Below, in pieces: positions 49,591 to 60,224 of a DNA stretch of 64,000 nt (position 1 is its first letter; each line of letters opens with the position of its first letter). The notes beneath the pieces are model-generated. The model worked only from the letters and a program-made list of their open reading frames with translations. It was not told where the DNA came from and did not search any database. The translations under genes and the position numbers were made by a program. The stretch is from Trichomonas vaginalis G3. Its lineage: Eukaryota > Parabasalia > Trichomonadida > Trichomonadidae. The stretch is taken from positions 22,415,585 to 22,479,584 of the forward strand of contig NC_067205.1 of NCBI RefSeq assembly GCF_026262505.1, in the 5' to 3' direction.

Positions 49591-49857
49591 TTGGATTGAG
49601 TTTAAAAATTCATCTTTATTAAATTCATCTCTTCCAATCAATTTATTTATTCTATTAAATTCTTTTATTTTTGTTTCACTCAGTTTAAGGATTGAACGGT
49701 AAGTTTCTAATTTTTCGATTATTTCTTTCCTCTCTTTATCGTTTTCAGCCCCACCGCATTGCGGCTTCTTTTTGTAATAGCATATTTTTGATTTAATTCT
49801 GTTTAGTTTCTTTTTATATTCATTGTCTGGACTCTTGGCTGCTTTGTTGTCACTCAT
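49585..49857 (-). CDS. P2 small Lys-rich protein
   Basis: 90 residues; sister of 22308-22571 with a three-residue difference in length. Basic, helical, unknown function. Confidence 0.55.
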   Translation of the reverse strand: MSDNKAAKSPDNEYKKKLNRIKSKICYYKKKPQCGGAENDKERKEIIEKLETYRSILKLSETKIKEFNRINKLIGRDEFNKDEFLNSIQI

Positions 49858-49876
49858 TTCTTACGAAATAAAAAAA

Positions 49877-51395
49877 TTAAATATTATTTAAATATAATGG
49901 AGTAATAAAATAAATCGGAATTTCTATTAATTTATTGTCAACTTCAACTAATGCATTGCCGTTAATATATCTAACAAATTCAGCTATTGTGTCAAATCTT
50001 CGTCTTCTTTTTGTCATTGATTTATCAGTTTTTCCATAATCGAGATGAATCAAAACTTTATCCCCTTGTTTAAAATTCATGAGCCCCGAATTAATTTGTT
50101 CACGTTTAACATCATTCAACCTTTCCATTTGCTTTCTAATATATTCCCATTCTTTTGAAATATCATTTTTCATTTCCACTGGTTTCATGTTTATAGTTCT
50201 ATGCCATGTATTATTGTAATAATATACTAACTGTTGTATGATGGAGTCATGATTTCCATCCAGTATATCTGACCGTTAACCCCTAACGCATCTCTAAGAG
50301 TTCTCATTACCGCATCAACTATTTTATTATGAAACGTATATGGAGAGGATGAAAAGAAAAAATTAATTTGTGGGAAATAATGAGCCATAGCTGCCTGAAA
50401 TCCTTTATCACCATCACCCCTGATATTATCTACTCTTTCATGATCTAGTAAGTATTGTATAGCTCTTCTTGTTTCCTGTTCTGTTTTCCCTTTCACTGGA
50501 ATGCAATATAAATATCTAGTGTTAATGTTAATGGCAAATAAATAAGTAACGTTTCCTTTTGAATATTCCAGATGATCGATTTCGTATGAATATGGATATG
50601 GAGCAAATGAAGGGCGACTAAATTTTTCCTTTAACGGTTGAATTTTCGGGTCAATTGGTTTATTTAATATCTTGAAATCCTTTTTAAAATCTTTTTGCTT
50701 CTTTAATGTTTGAAATGGATATAATAAAGTGAATGATGAAGGATTAACTGAAGGAGGAGGAGGTACTGTCGTTGGAGGTTTTGGTGTTGCAAGTGGTTTA
50801 ATTTTATCTGCTTTGATTTTGGATTTCATTCCCCCCTTCATTAATTCTGGATGTATTCTATTCATTTGTTTTAAATATGCTGTATATAAAGGTTTGATAT
50901 ACTTTCCCGCTTCGAGTTTATGTTGAAGGATGAATTCCAAAAGTTGATCTTCATTTAAAAGTCGGGCTGAATATGTTTAACTAATGAATCATAAATTAAA
51001 GCTTGTGCTTCATTTATGGTCTGAAGGACCTGGGTGTTTTGCACCTTTTGTTTTTGTTCCTTTGTTTTTTGCGGCTCATGATTATATAATTTATATAATT
51101 CATCAATATCTTCTTCTGTTAATACTTTATTTTTGAAATCTTTCAATTGTTTAAGTTGTGATTTAGTTTTTTCCTTTGTATATTCATTATTTTTAATTTT
51201 GTCTTTAATTTTAGAAATTATTTTATCATGATATTTCAAAATTTCATTTTTATAATATGGATAATAATAATCCATATCATCACCCGTTATATTGTTATTA
51301 TGTTTTTGGAGATATGATTTTAATTCATAATAATTAAGAAAATTTTGATTAAGTACTAAATCATCAATTAAATTTTTTAAATCTGTGTTATCCAT
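49877..51395 (-). pseudogene. Integrase region of P2 (RVE/DDE type)
   Basis: Sister of the P1 integrase: charged N-terminal part, Pro-rich linker, SYEIDHLEYSKGN core, RGDGDKGFQAAMAHYFP, HNKIVDAVMRTLRDALG and the basic C-terminus. Not whole. Confidence 0.8.
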
Positions 51396-51518
51396 TTATA
51401 AAAATAAAATAAATGTTTAAGGGTGCCCACCTCTTTGAATCATAGTATCAAAACCATTATTTACGGTTCCTTTTGTCTCTTCTGTGGCATTTTATTAAAA
51501 ATAAAATTTTAAATTGTA

Positions 51519-54500
51519 TTAAATAAATGGCATACAACATCCATTTTCACAACATACAGCCTTAGTGTGTGCTCCTGTTAATGCAGTCTTACCAATTGTT
51601 AAGCGAGTCATTGACCCGTTTTTAAGTTGTAAATTAATATTCTGACCATCAAATATCACTTTATCATTTATTATATCCAAATAATTTTTAGGTGTTAATT
51701 GTTTATTTTGTCGTAAACTAACACCTTTCATTTTTTGTGCAATCTTTTTAAAATCACTTCCATCAATTGAACCGTTGAATGATGTATAACACTTAGGGCA
51801 TAAAGCAACCATGTTATCACCTTGTTTCTCAATTGCTAAACCCAATAACTTCTTCTCATGTGCTTTTTCTTCAGCTTTATTCTTTAATTTAGGTTTAAAT
51901 TTCTCATCAAAACAGAAGAAATCAAATGGTGCGAATTTGAAAATGTTTTTATCATAAAATTGTTTATCGGTAACAATTGCTTGAAATGCTTGAGTGTTAG
52001 GAAGATTTGGGTCGCCAGCGATTGCCCAATAAGATGAATCAGTATCACCTTCAATGAAATGAAAACGATTAACATTCATGCATTTATACATAAAATCATA
52101 AATGAAAACCAAATACCAGTATTTAGCATTATCTAAAGTGAAGAATGCCTCTTGTAAACATGTATCACATCTATAAAATCTATCTTTAAGCATCACTTGA
52201 TATGTATCTTCACCTATTTCTCTTATGTTTTTAAACTTATTTGACATACATGCAACGCGTGCCTTCTGTGCATTCATTATTTTAGTCTTTGCGTAATTTT
52301 GTGTATTCATTGCATCGTAACCATATGATCCATTAAGTGAAATCTTGCAAAATAAACTTTTTCCTTTATTTCCTTCTAATTCAGCCTTTTGTCTTTCGTT
52401 CATAAATTTGTTCGCAAATTCATTAAAACAAGTGTTTTTAGTAAATGTTAAAATTGATTGAATGTCATCAATGATAAAATGAAATCTGTCTATTAGATAC
52501 CAAAGATAATAAGAAGAAAATGGTTGATATTGGTTGTATGTTGATGCTAACTGAGTTAATTTCCTCTGTTTCTGGTCAACCGGTAGATTGTTTGATTTCA
52601 TGTAATTATACATAAAACTGCCAATTGTTTTTTCATCTGTGATAATATCTAAGTTTCTTATTATCGGTAAAAAGTTTATGTAATCATTAATGTATTTTTC
52701 ATCAATGTGACCCTTTACTTCAGCCACGAATAAAGTATTTTTCTTCTTAATTATTCCCAGTGCTTTTGCTTTCTTTGTTGCTGTATCACAAATGATAACA
52801 CCATTCAATCTTCCCGGCATATACATTTTATGGTCAGTATATTGAATGAAATCATGAGGATTAGATGAAAATGATGAAGGATATAATGAATTAAAATCAA
52901 CACCAACGAAATGAGTCATAATGTTGGTGGTGTCCTCATTTGATACAGTTTTAGTTTCTGGATTATATGCAAGTTTATTAATGTGCGTGATTCCTTTAAG
53001 ATTTACTCTATGTTGAACATTTGATAAACCACCAGTAATTCCATTACGGAGAATGTGATAAGCTTCAACTGAATCTAAAGTCATTGGTAAATTATTTTTT
53101 AATGCATAATTTCTTAAATTGATTCTTAAACGTTGAACATCTTCATCTTTATTTGATTTTACGACATTGCAATAACAACACATTAACTGACAATTTTCTT
53201 TGGTATGTGGTTTTTCATTATCGATTCTATCCAATGTTGGTTTATTTGCATATGTAAACGCTTTACCACACATTTTGCATTTAGATGAAAGGATTAAATC
53301 GTGATAGTATTGAAAATCATCCATTGAAACATTATTTTTAGTATCCCTTTCTGCTTTTTCATCTTGTTTCTTATATGATTCAATTTTATATTTCCAATAC
53401 TTTTTCGTTAATTCAAAACTTGATTCTATCTCTTCCTCAGGATATTTTTCATTAGGATTAAAGTCTTTATATGCTAAAGCGTAACGAATCATTGAAGCAT
53501 TCGATGATAAAGAAAGATTATGAAGCGTGTCAATTTTATAAACAAATGTTTCTTCAATAATTTTATCGATTGGGTCAATCATAATTTCAACATCTTTATT
53601 GCAATAATGAATAAAATATTCTAATCTATTCTTAAAATTTTTAGCATCATTGAGATATATTTGATAATCACTATCTGATATAGTTTCTTGGTTAATGCTG
53701 AATAAAATGAATCTTTCGTGAATGGTTCCTCTTTATATAATTCTTCTTCGTAATTTTCCCATGTGATGAATTGATAAGGGAAAAAGGATTTAACACGTGA
53801 TTTATTGTTTCCGAAATCTTGAGTGAATTGGTCTAATGTCCCACCCGCTATATAATTTCTGATGTCAATAAATCTCAATTCATATGGAACGTTTGTTTTC
53901 TTTACAATGATTTGCTTAAATTGTGAAGATGAACCCAGCATTGATTTTATTTTCCATTTTGCAGTGTTTAAATCACGAAGAATTAAATTTAAATCAAACT
54001 TTCCCGAATTAAAACCTATGATATTCACTTTATTGAATTCCTCATCTAGAAGTTCTTTAAATGCTTCCTTCTGTTTTTCATTTAATGTATGAGACAAAGT
54101 CCCCGCCGTTTGCGACTTCAATAATTCATTGTATTGACTCATATTTGATTCAACAACTAATGAACAGGTTGAAAATAAAAACTCAATCCAATCAGAAATA
54201 AAAGAATCACTCGAAGTTAAGCAAAAATTCCTCGTATATGTTTTATCGTTTAATTTAACCGTTGATGATACCATGAATGGTTTTAAGTAAGCATTCAAAG
54301 TTGCACACTCAAAGTTGTAATTCTTCTTTAGTCTCTAATGTTTCAAAGTCAAAAGTAATATAATATCTTGTCGGTTTATAATATTTCTGCAAATTGTGAG
54401 CTAATAACCATGATATATCTTCTGTTTCGTAATATGTGGTGCATATGGTTGCTGTGTCTTTGCAACTGAACGTCTTGAATTAATCTTCCATTATTTCTTT

Positions 54501-54790
54501 ACATTTCTCACAATGCTTTAAAAATCTTCTTTTTTTTCCTTTCTGGGTCATCACGGATAGAATAAACTTCTTCTTTACAATATGGACAAACTTTATAGCC
54601 GGTGAGTGCTTCTACGTCTGTTATTCTGTCAGCGTGAAGTTTTCCACATGGACTCTGTGTTAATAAAATATTTACTGTTTCACAAATTCTGGATCTATCA
54701 TTATTGATTCCACTAATGGAAAGTCTACCTTATTTATGTCCACGTCTTCTGGTTGAGGATCACAAATAGAAATCAATATTAACATTTAAC
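51519..54790 (-). pseudogene. Protein-primed DNA polymerase region of P2
   Basis: Sister of 17478-20741. All polymerase motifs (DFNSLYPS, KISLNGSYG, EGDTDSS), the exonuclease motifs and the HNH-like CKMC...LDRID...CQLMCCYCN segment can be recognised, so the HNH-like module predates the split of the two copies. Near 54100 it carries a GC-rich in-frame piece (QTAGTLS) that P1 lacks. Not whole. Confidence 0.85.
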
Positions 54791-55204
54791 ATTCTCGCTA
54801 ATCTCTCACTTTCTGATGAAATGTCAAACCCTTCATATGCATCTATTGCTTCATTTAAATAGCTTCTACGAGTTTTAGGATTAGCACCATCAGGAATGTT
54901 ATAGAAGCGTTTAAATAACCTCTACCTTCTGCTCTAATTTGATTATCATTCATTTTAGCGGTTCCGTTTTTGTTCATTTATGTAAGAATAAAAAATTAAA
55001 AAATAAATAAAAAAATAAAGTTTATTTTTTAAAGCCCATAAAATGAATTAAGAACACATAAATTTTTATCATCTGCGACGTGACGAATACATTTAATTTA
55101 CTCAAGAATGCGTACCCTGATACATTAAATCTAATTCCTGTCTTATTTAATTTCACAACTTTGAAAAGGAATGTATGAATAGTTATAAATGATGAGAAGA
55201 TGTT

Positions 55205-56140
55205 TTATGGGTTGCTTCCATTTTTCTGAAAAAATGAATAAATATAATGCTTATACATTTTCATATCTTTTATATTCTTAATAACGAATGGTATAGACCT
55301 TTCCACTTCGTCTTCCTTCGGTGCTGTTCTTTCATATGAAACATTATTGGTATCTTCAATAATGAAACCACAATCACACAAAATTTTATAGGTTCCAATG
55401 GTTTCTTTTGATATTTTATCTAATAAATCAAAAACTTTATCAACACCTGTGCATTTATTTAAATAATAATTTGTGTAAATATCATGATCTTCTTTCTTAA
55501 TCGTATTAGTTGCATATGTCACGTTTTTAAGAGCTTTTTTGAATTTTTCGGAATCTAAAGGTGGTGAAAGTAGGATACAAGGGTATTCTTCATTATCAAT
55601 AAATTGTAACTTATGTTTACGAATAAATTTAGTACCTTCTTCTGAAAGTGTTTCGTCTATTTCACCATCTAATAAATTTTGTGTTGATTCTGAGACATAA
55701 TTTTTATATCTTTCTTCATGAGATTTCTGTACTTCTGATTCTGAAGCTGGGATATTCATTAAACCCTCTACTTCATTTTCATTATATTTTTCAACTTCTC
55801 TTAATTCCTTAATTTTTTCATCTATTTCATCTCTTATTTTTTTCAGTCTTTCAATTTCATTGTATTCATCATCTTTAATCCGTTCTTCATAATATTCAGG
55901 GAAAACATCAGGTTCTTTAGGTTTTTCTTCTTCAGATGTGGGATATAAGAAATTTATAACATCATCTTTATTCATTTTTCCATCATAATCTAAATCATTT
56001 AATAACTCCGCGAATTTTTTACAATTTCTTAAATAATATTTATCAACTTCATAACCCACCTCCTCTAATATATCCTTTATTTCCTCGTTTGTGAATCCTA
56101 ATTTTTTAACGTTGTTAGTTTTGACGCTCATTTCATACAA
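55205..56140 (-). CDS. P2 copy of the conserved acidic coiled-coil protein
   Basis: 311 residues. N-terminal 100 residues are diverged from P1 (FTNEEIKDILEEVGYEVDKYYLRNC), while the part after the coiled coil is nearly identical. Always upstream of the polymerase. Function unknown; a terminal-protein role is only a guess. Confidence 0.5.
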   Translation of the reverse strand: MYEMSVKTNNVKKLGFTNEEIKDILEEVGYEVDKYYLRNCKKFAELLNDLDYDGKMNKDDVINFLYPTSEEEKPKEPDVFPEYYEERIKDDEYNEIERLKKIRDEIDEKIKELREVEKYNENEVEGLMNIPASESEVQKSHEERYKNYVSESTQNLLDGEIDETLSEEGTKFIRKHKLQFIDNEEYPCILLSPPLDSEKFKKALKNVTYATNTIKKEDHDIYTNYYLNKCTGVDKVFDLLDKISKETIGTYKILCDCGFIIEDTNNVSYERTAPKEDEVERSIPFVIKNIKDMKMYKHYIYSFFQKNGSNP

Positions 56141-56219
56141 AATAAAAAAATAAAATAATAAACATAACTAAGTTTTAATTTTTCGTAAGACATGAATTTT
56201 TAAAGTTTATTTTTTATTC

Positions 56220-56803
56220 ATGAAAATAATTATTTCTAATTTCTTTTACTCTCTCATATATACTAGATTTAAAGAATTCAGAACTTTTACCATAATCTCC
56301 TAAACGTTTTCTTATCCCTAACGTGTGCCAGTTATTATATGAAACTGAATAAACTTTATCTTTATCTTTACACCTTTCATCACTTCCAATATATTTATAT
56401 CTCAGTTTTGATTTAGCATTTTCATATTCATTAGCGTTTAATAATTCACAGTCTTCCTTTTTAAATTGATGTTTAAGATATTCAGGATTTAATACTCTAC
56501 GTTTATATGCTCCTAACTTAGTTCTAAAGTTTTTCTACAAAATTTAGGAATTCCATCCTCTTTAATGTCATCAATGATTTCCATTTCATTATTTTCAATT
56601 TCTTCTTCTCGTTTATGAGGTCTTTGATTATGACTCCATTGATTCCATGAAATTAAATATTCTTTATCATTATATTTATACCTCATTAGCTTATTTTGGC
56701 TTTCATATTCATTTAATAATTCACAATCTTCATTTTTAAATTGAAGTTTAACCCATTCAGGATTTAAACAATGTTTAATTAATCGTGGAATATCTGACAT
56801 CAT
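56220..56803 (-). pseudogene. P2 right-end gene with two copies of a treble-clef-like repeat
   Basis: Encodes two related units: NPEWVKLQFKNEDCELLNEY...KLMRYKYNDKEYLISWNQWSHNQRPHKR, and further on a second with NPEYLKHQFKKEDCELLNANEYE...YKYIGSDER...YSVSYNNWHTLGIRKR. The pattern (x-LLN-x-Y, K-x-x-Y-K, K-x-Y-x-IS-x-x-x-W, basic end) recalls the small treble-clef repeats of giant-virus and phage proteins, but without their Cys pairs. The gene starts inside the right TIR. Shortened remnants of it form part of the left end of P2 and both TIRs of P1. Not whole. Confidence 0.5.
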
Positions 56804-56955
56804 CTATATATAGCTTCTTTTATAAAAGATAAAAAAATAAATTATTTTAAAATTAATGTTAATTTTTTAATGATTTATAAATAAATATATTTTAATGCAT
56901 CGTCTATATATAGATGTAACAAAAAAAGTCACACAACCCTTCATATCCTACTACT
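56753..56955 (-). repeat. Right TIR of P2
   Basis: 203 bp, inverse of the left end. One clear base difference was seen (cgcgatt against cacgatt). Confidence 0.88.
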
Positions 56956-56961
56956 TTATAT
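56956..56961. repeat. Target-site duplication of P2 (right), TTATAT
   Basis: Matches 39035-39040. Confidence 0.85.
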
Positions 56962-57067
56962 TCTTATTCTTTTTTTAAGAGATTACAAGTAAACCAAAAT
57001 TGTGGATATAAAGGTTATTTATTTAGAAAGACAATTAAGCAAAATTCCGTAAATCGATATAATTTCA

Positions 57068-57646
57068 TTAAAAGCAACCAAACCTCTTCTTTTTCTTTGG
57101 TTTCTCTTCAACGACAATTTTAGATGGCGTTTCGGGTTCTGATTTAGATGTGTCTAATTGAGTAGCAATGCTGAGCATTAATTCTTCGATTCCAGCACCA
57201 CTTAAAGCAGAAACTTCGAAGTAATCGACATTAATTGATTTGGCGAAATTTTCGGCTTGTTGTGATGGAACTAAGCGGGTTTCATGAAGGTCTGCTTTAC
57301 TGCCAACGACAATGATTCTGGGAATTGGATTGCAGTTTGTTTGAATATTTTCATACCAATCTCTAAGATCATCAAAAGAAGTAGCATCTATGATTGAATA
57401 AACAATTACAATAACACTTGAACCACGGAAAAACGATGGTGCCAGTGCCCTATAACGTTCTTGGCCAGCAGTATCCCATAAATCAAGTGTGATTTGCTTG
57501 CCATCCACTTCAACTTCTTTTTTCATATAAGACGCTCCGACTGTGGAGCTAGGAGTGTCAAGATAACTATTATTCACAGTTCTATTAATCAGGCATGTTT
57601 TTCCTACTCCCGAGGATCCAACAAAGCACACTTTCACGTTTACCAT
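57068..57646 (-). CDS. Rab-family small GTPase
   Basis: 192 residues, usual Rab length. G1 GSSGVGKT (10-17), G2 Thr near 35-36 (SSTVGASY), G3 WDTAGQE (57-63), G5 SAL (146-148). Rab-type features: YRALAPSFFRGSSVIVIVYSI, and a basic C-terminal tail. It would control vesicle trafficking on membranes. Two oddities: the G4 motif reads SKAD instead of NKxD (116-119), and the C-terminus is KKKKRFGCF, with a single Cys second from the end, unlike the usual CC, CxC or CaaX. The gene begins 107 bp outside the right end of P2. Confidence 0.9.
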   Translation of the reverse strand: MVNVKVCFVGSSGVGKTCLINRTVNNSYLDTPSSTVGASYMKKEVEVDGKQITLDLWDTAGQERYRALAPSFFRGSSVIVIVYSIIDATSFDDLRDWYENIQTNCNPIPRIIVVGSKADLHETRLVPSQQAENFAKSINVDYFEVSALSGAGIEELMLSIATQLDTSKSEPETPSKIVVEEKPKKKKRFGCF

Positions 57647-57940
57647 TGAACAGGTCTGATTAGAAAATTGTTGGAAAAAAAAAGAAGATTAGAAAAACAA
57701 TCTACAACACTTTAATTTCTCTTAAAATATGAATTTTACTTTTTATGATTTTCTGGCATTTTTGTTCAATCAATTTATGACTAAATTATATTTCGCATTG
57801 TAATTTCTATCAACAAGTAGGCATGTGGTAGCATTTTTAACCACTAGAACAAATGGAATTAAGAAATTTCATTTCGACAAATGTCGAACTATTGAAATGA
57901 TTCATAAACTAATAACTAATTAAACTATAATAAAAACATT

Positions 57941-58435
57941 TTATAATACAAAGAGAAAGAAAATAAATAAGATTATCAATAGGATAATTCCTAAACTCAT
58001 TATAATTGTAAATTCCTGACTATTTGATTTGGGATTTCCTTGAATATTTTGGGGACTCCTTGGAGATATATGCATATTTGAGGGAATAGGATTGAGTACG
58101 AAATTACTTCCATCAGGCATTTCTGACTTTACTCGCCTAGACATAACTATCGGAGTTGGAAATGAGTCTTCACTAGCAGATTTTAGATTTAAAGGTATAA
58201 TCGGGGTAGAAAATTCTTGCTTTTTAACAATAAAGGGTGATTTTTTCTGCTTCTGTGCTTCAATTTCACGAATTTTAATATCATTAATTTGCTGTTGAGT
58301 GTGTATTGCTTGAATAATTTGATCTCGTTTGGGAAATTGTGGTAATTTGATAGCATTTTTTTCGCATATGAATAACAGAGATCTAGTTAAATATGAATCT
58401 TGATTACTGAAATCCATTAGCGGCGATGATTTCAT
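57941..58435 (-). CDS. Tail-anchored protein with HeH/LEM-like N-terminus
   Basis: 164 residues. Residues about 12-47 (QDSYLTRSLLFICEKNAIKLPQFPKRDQIIQAI) resemble the helix-extension-helix (HeH/SAP-like) fold found at the N-terminus of Src1/Heh/MAN1 inner nuclear membrane proteins: helix, a PxFPKR turn, second helix. The middle is disordered, Ser/Pro-rich. The last 25 residues (IIMSLGIILLIILFIFFLFVL) are one transmembrane helix with almost no tail, so it is tail-anchored. A nuclear-envelope chromatin tether is inferred. The Met at 58417 (MDFSN) is an equally possible start. Confidence 0.5.
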   Translation of the reverse strand: MKSSPLMDFSNQDSYLTRSLLFICEKNAIKLPQFPKRDQIIQAIHTQQQINDIKIREIEAQKQKKSPFIVKKQEFSTPIIPLNLKSASEDSFPTPIVMSRRVKSEMPDGSNFVLNPIPSNMHISPRSPQNIQGNPKSNSQEFTIIMSLGIILLIILFIFFLFVL

Positions 58436-58791
58436 ACAAATTCGTAGATCTCAACTATTTCTAAACGTACACTTTTCATATTATTCATAATGAAAATGAG
58501 TGATTTCATTTACATTCCCAAATACTATTGATTTTTGAGACAAAAGAGATTGCTGTTTTGGCTATAGAATCAACAATTATTGATTGCTGTACACACTGAA
58601 ATATTTGAATGACTGGTTCAATAAAAGCTGGTTTGACTATAGATAAAACAAACACGGATTGCTGTTCATACTGGAATTTGTTGATTTAAGTACAGAATCA
58701 AAATATTTGTTTTAATATTGAGGTTGAAATACTTCTATTTTTTATTAAATTAAAAATCACAACAATAAACAACATAGGAAATACATCTACA
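58436..58791. other. Intergenic with degenerate ~35-75-bp repeats
   Basis: GATTGCTGT recurs at 58548, 58582 and 58657, each followed by a similar stretch (ctgaaat or tggaatt; tatagaatc-like). Three decayed copies of a short repeat. No gene. Confidence 0.4.
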
Positions 58792-59514
58792 TTATTTTTT
58801 GAAGAAAGATGCAATATCAGCAACTCCTTTTGGCCTTGATTTTAAGTCAGCCTTCTTAGACTTCGGAGGAGTCTTCTTCTTTACATCGTCGACAGCTTCT
58901 GACTGTGGTAAATTGGGTGTCAAAACATCTTCCAGTTTTTTCACTGGAAATGAGCCTTCATATGCTTTTTGGAGCTCTTCTTTGAGTAATTGCGTAATAT
59001 CTTGTGGTAAATAATGGCGAACAACTCCCCAGGCGATTTCTATGAGTTGATTGTCAGGAAGTGAGTTTTTCTTTCTAAGAATTGGCATGATTTTTTCACA
59101 TCTACCAACAAGCCATTTAAGCATTTTCTTTTGGTCTAATGCATAAGCAAATGTATCATCAAATGGTAATTCAGTGCAAATCTGACCAAAATAAGGAAAT
59201 ACAAGGTCTTCTATTTGCTTGAATGGAGAATTGAAGAAGAAATCTTTCTTTGGAGTATACTCGCTCTTTTGCTTGAACATATAAGGAAGAACTAAGAAAA
59301 CTGGATGAACTTGGTATGCGAACAAAGCTGATCCATCAGCAACTGCATAATTGTCCATGAAAAATGAGCAATATTCTCTATCAACCAACTGAATTTCAAA
59401 CAATTTTCCATCTTTTAATATGAAATCATTGGATTGGCCATTTCTTGGATGTGGTAAAGTTATTAACGTAGCATCATTGCCAAATTCAGAAGGGAAAAAT
59501 GCAAGTTTATTCAT
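58792..59514 (-). CDS. RNase H2 subunit B, with PIP-like C-terminus
   Basis: 240 residues. The N-terminal half (LITLPHPRNGQSNDFILKDGKLFEIQLVDREYCSFFMDNYAVADGSALFAYQVHPVFLVLPYM) has the RNASEH2B triple-barrel pattern: LRHPRTG...L-E-hQ...RSWFIxxxVxxDGSLhhxTPhDPhFLhLPYL. It continues with the helical middle domain (LVFPYFGQICTELPFDDTFAYALDQKKMLKWLVGRCEKI). A Lys/Ser-rich linker leads to KGVADIASFFKK at the very end, a PCNA-interacting (PIP-box) type tail. RNase H2 removes ribonucleotides from nuclear DNA; subunit B ties it to PCNA. Confidence 0.8.
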   Translation of the reverse strand: MNKLAFFPSEFGNDATLITLPHPRNGQSNDFILKDGKLFEIQLVDREYCSFFMDNYAVADGSALFAYQVHPVFLVLPYMFKQKSEYTPKKDFFFNSPFKQIEDLVFPYFGQICTELPFDDTFAYALDQKKMLKWLVGRCEKIMPILRKKNSLPDNQLIEIAWGVVRHYLPQDITQLLKEELQKAYEGSFPVKKLEDVLTPNLPQSEAVDDVKKKTPPKSKKADLKSRPKGVADIASFFKK

Positions 59515-60224
59515 GAAAAATTGTCACTTTTGGTTCATATTCTTTAATCGCATTTCAAACTCATCTCATAGCATTTCTTTTTTGTGTTATTTACGGATTT
59601 TGGCTTTCTCATCCAGGCAAACATCTTGACGCAATTTGCGATAATTATCTCCTGTTATTGCATGAAAATGTAAGAGCATCAAAGTAATAACTATATTCAA
59701 GTTTGTTAGTCATGATAGAGAATAGTCTGTTAGTAGATATAATAGAGCTTATAATTCAATATGCATTTTAATATTCTTATTGAAAATGTATTATATACAA
59801 TGATATATTTTATGAGAAATTCCATATTTCCTACATATATGAGGATGATCTATACTTTTTCCCAAGCATTTAGTAATTTGTAATAAGTTTTTTTTATCAG
59901 AGGTGCCTCTACAATGAATTTGAGAGATGAATGCATGGTATTCGGGTAATGTAGTTAAATATCTAGAGATAAACACGAATTAAATAATTTTTGTAAACAA
60001 ATCTATATGAAATTGTCACACCTTTGAATCAAAACGGGATAACATGCCAAATTATGAATAGTCGATGGATTCATCATCAAATCATCATGAAAACTAAATC
60101 TTTTTGGAAAAATTCTAAAATTACTGATGAACCAAACCATAAAATAATTTCAAATCTAGAAAAAATTAATAAAAAGGAGATAAAATAAGTTCTATCAAAT
60201 CCCATAATACAAGATAAAAAAATT
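59515..60224. other. Intergenic, AT-rich
   Basis: 710 bp without a credible gene, RNA or repeat. Frames are short and random. Confidence 0.5.

Larger units (their letters stand above)
39041..56955. mobile_element. Polinton/Maverick element P2, 17.9 kb
   Basis: Same family as P1, opposite orientation: capsid, ATPase and fibre genes on plus, integrase and polymerase on minus. Ends begin AGTAGTAGGATATGAAGGGT with a 6-bp target duplication. It lacks the primase-helicase/KilA-N module of P1, and carries an extra small gene near the left end that is split by a ~2-kb non-autonomous transposon. Broken, with roughly a dozen breaks besides that insertion. The terminal 203 bp are almost identical at both ends, so it is young; more breaks than P1 suggest it is somewhat older or lost constraint sooner. 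Confidence 0.93.
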
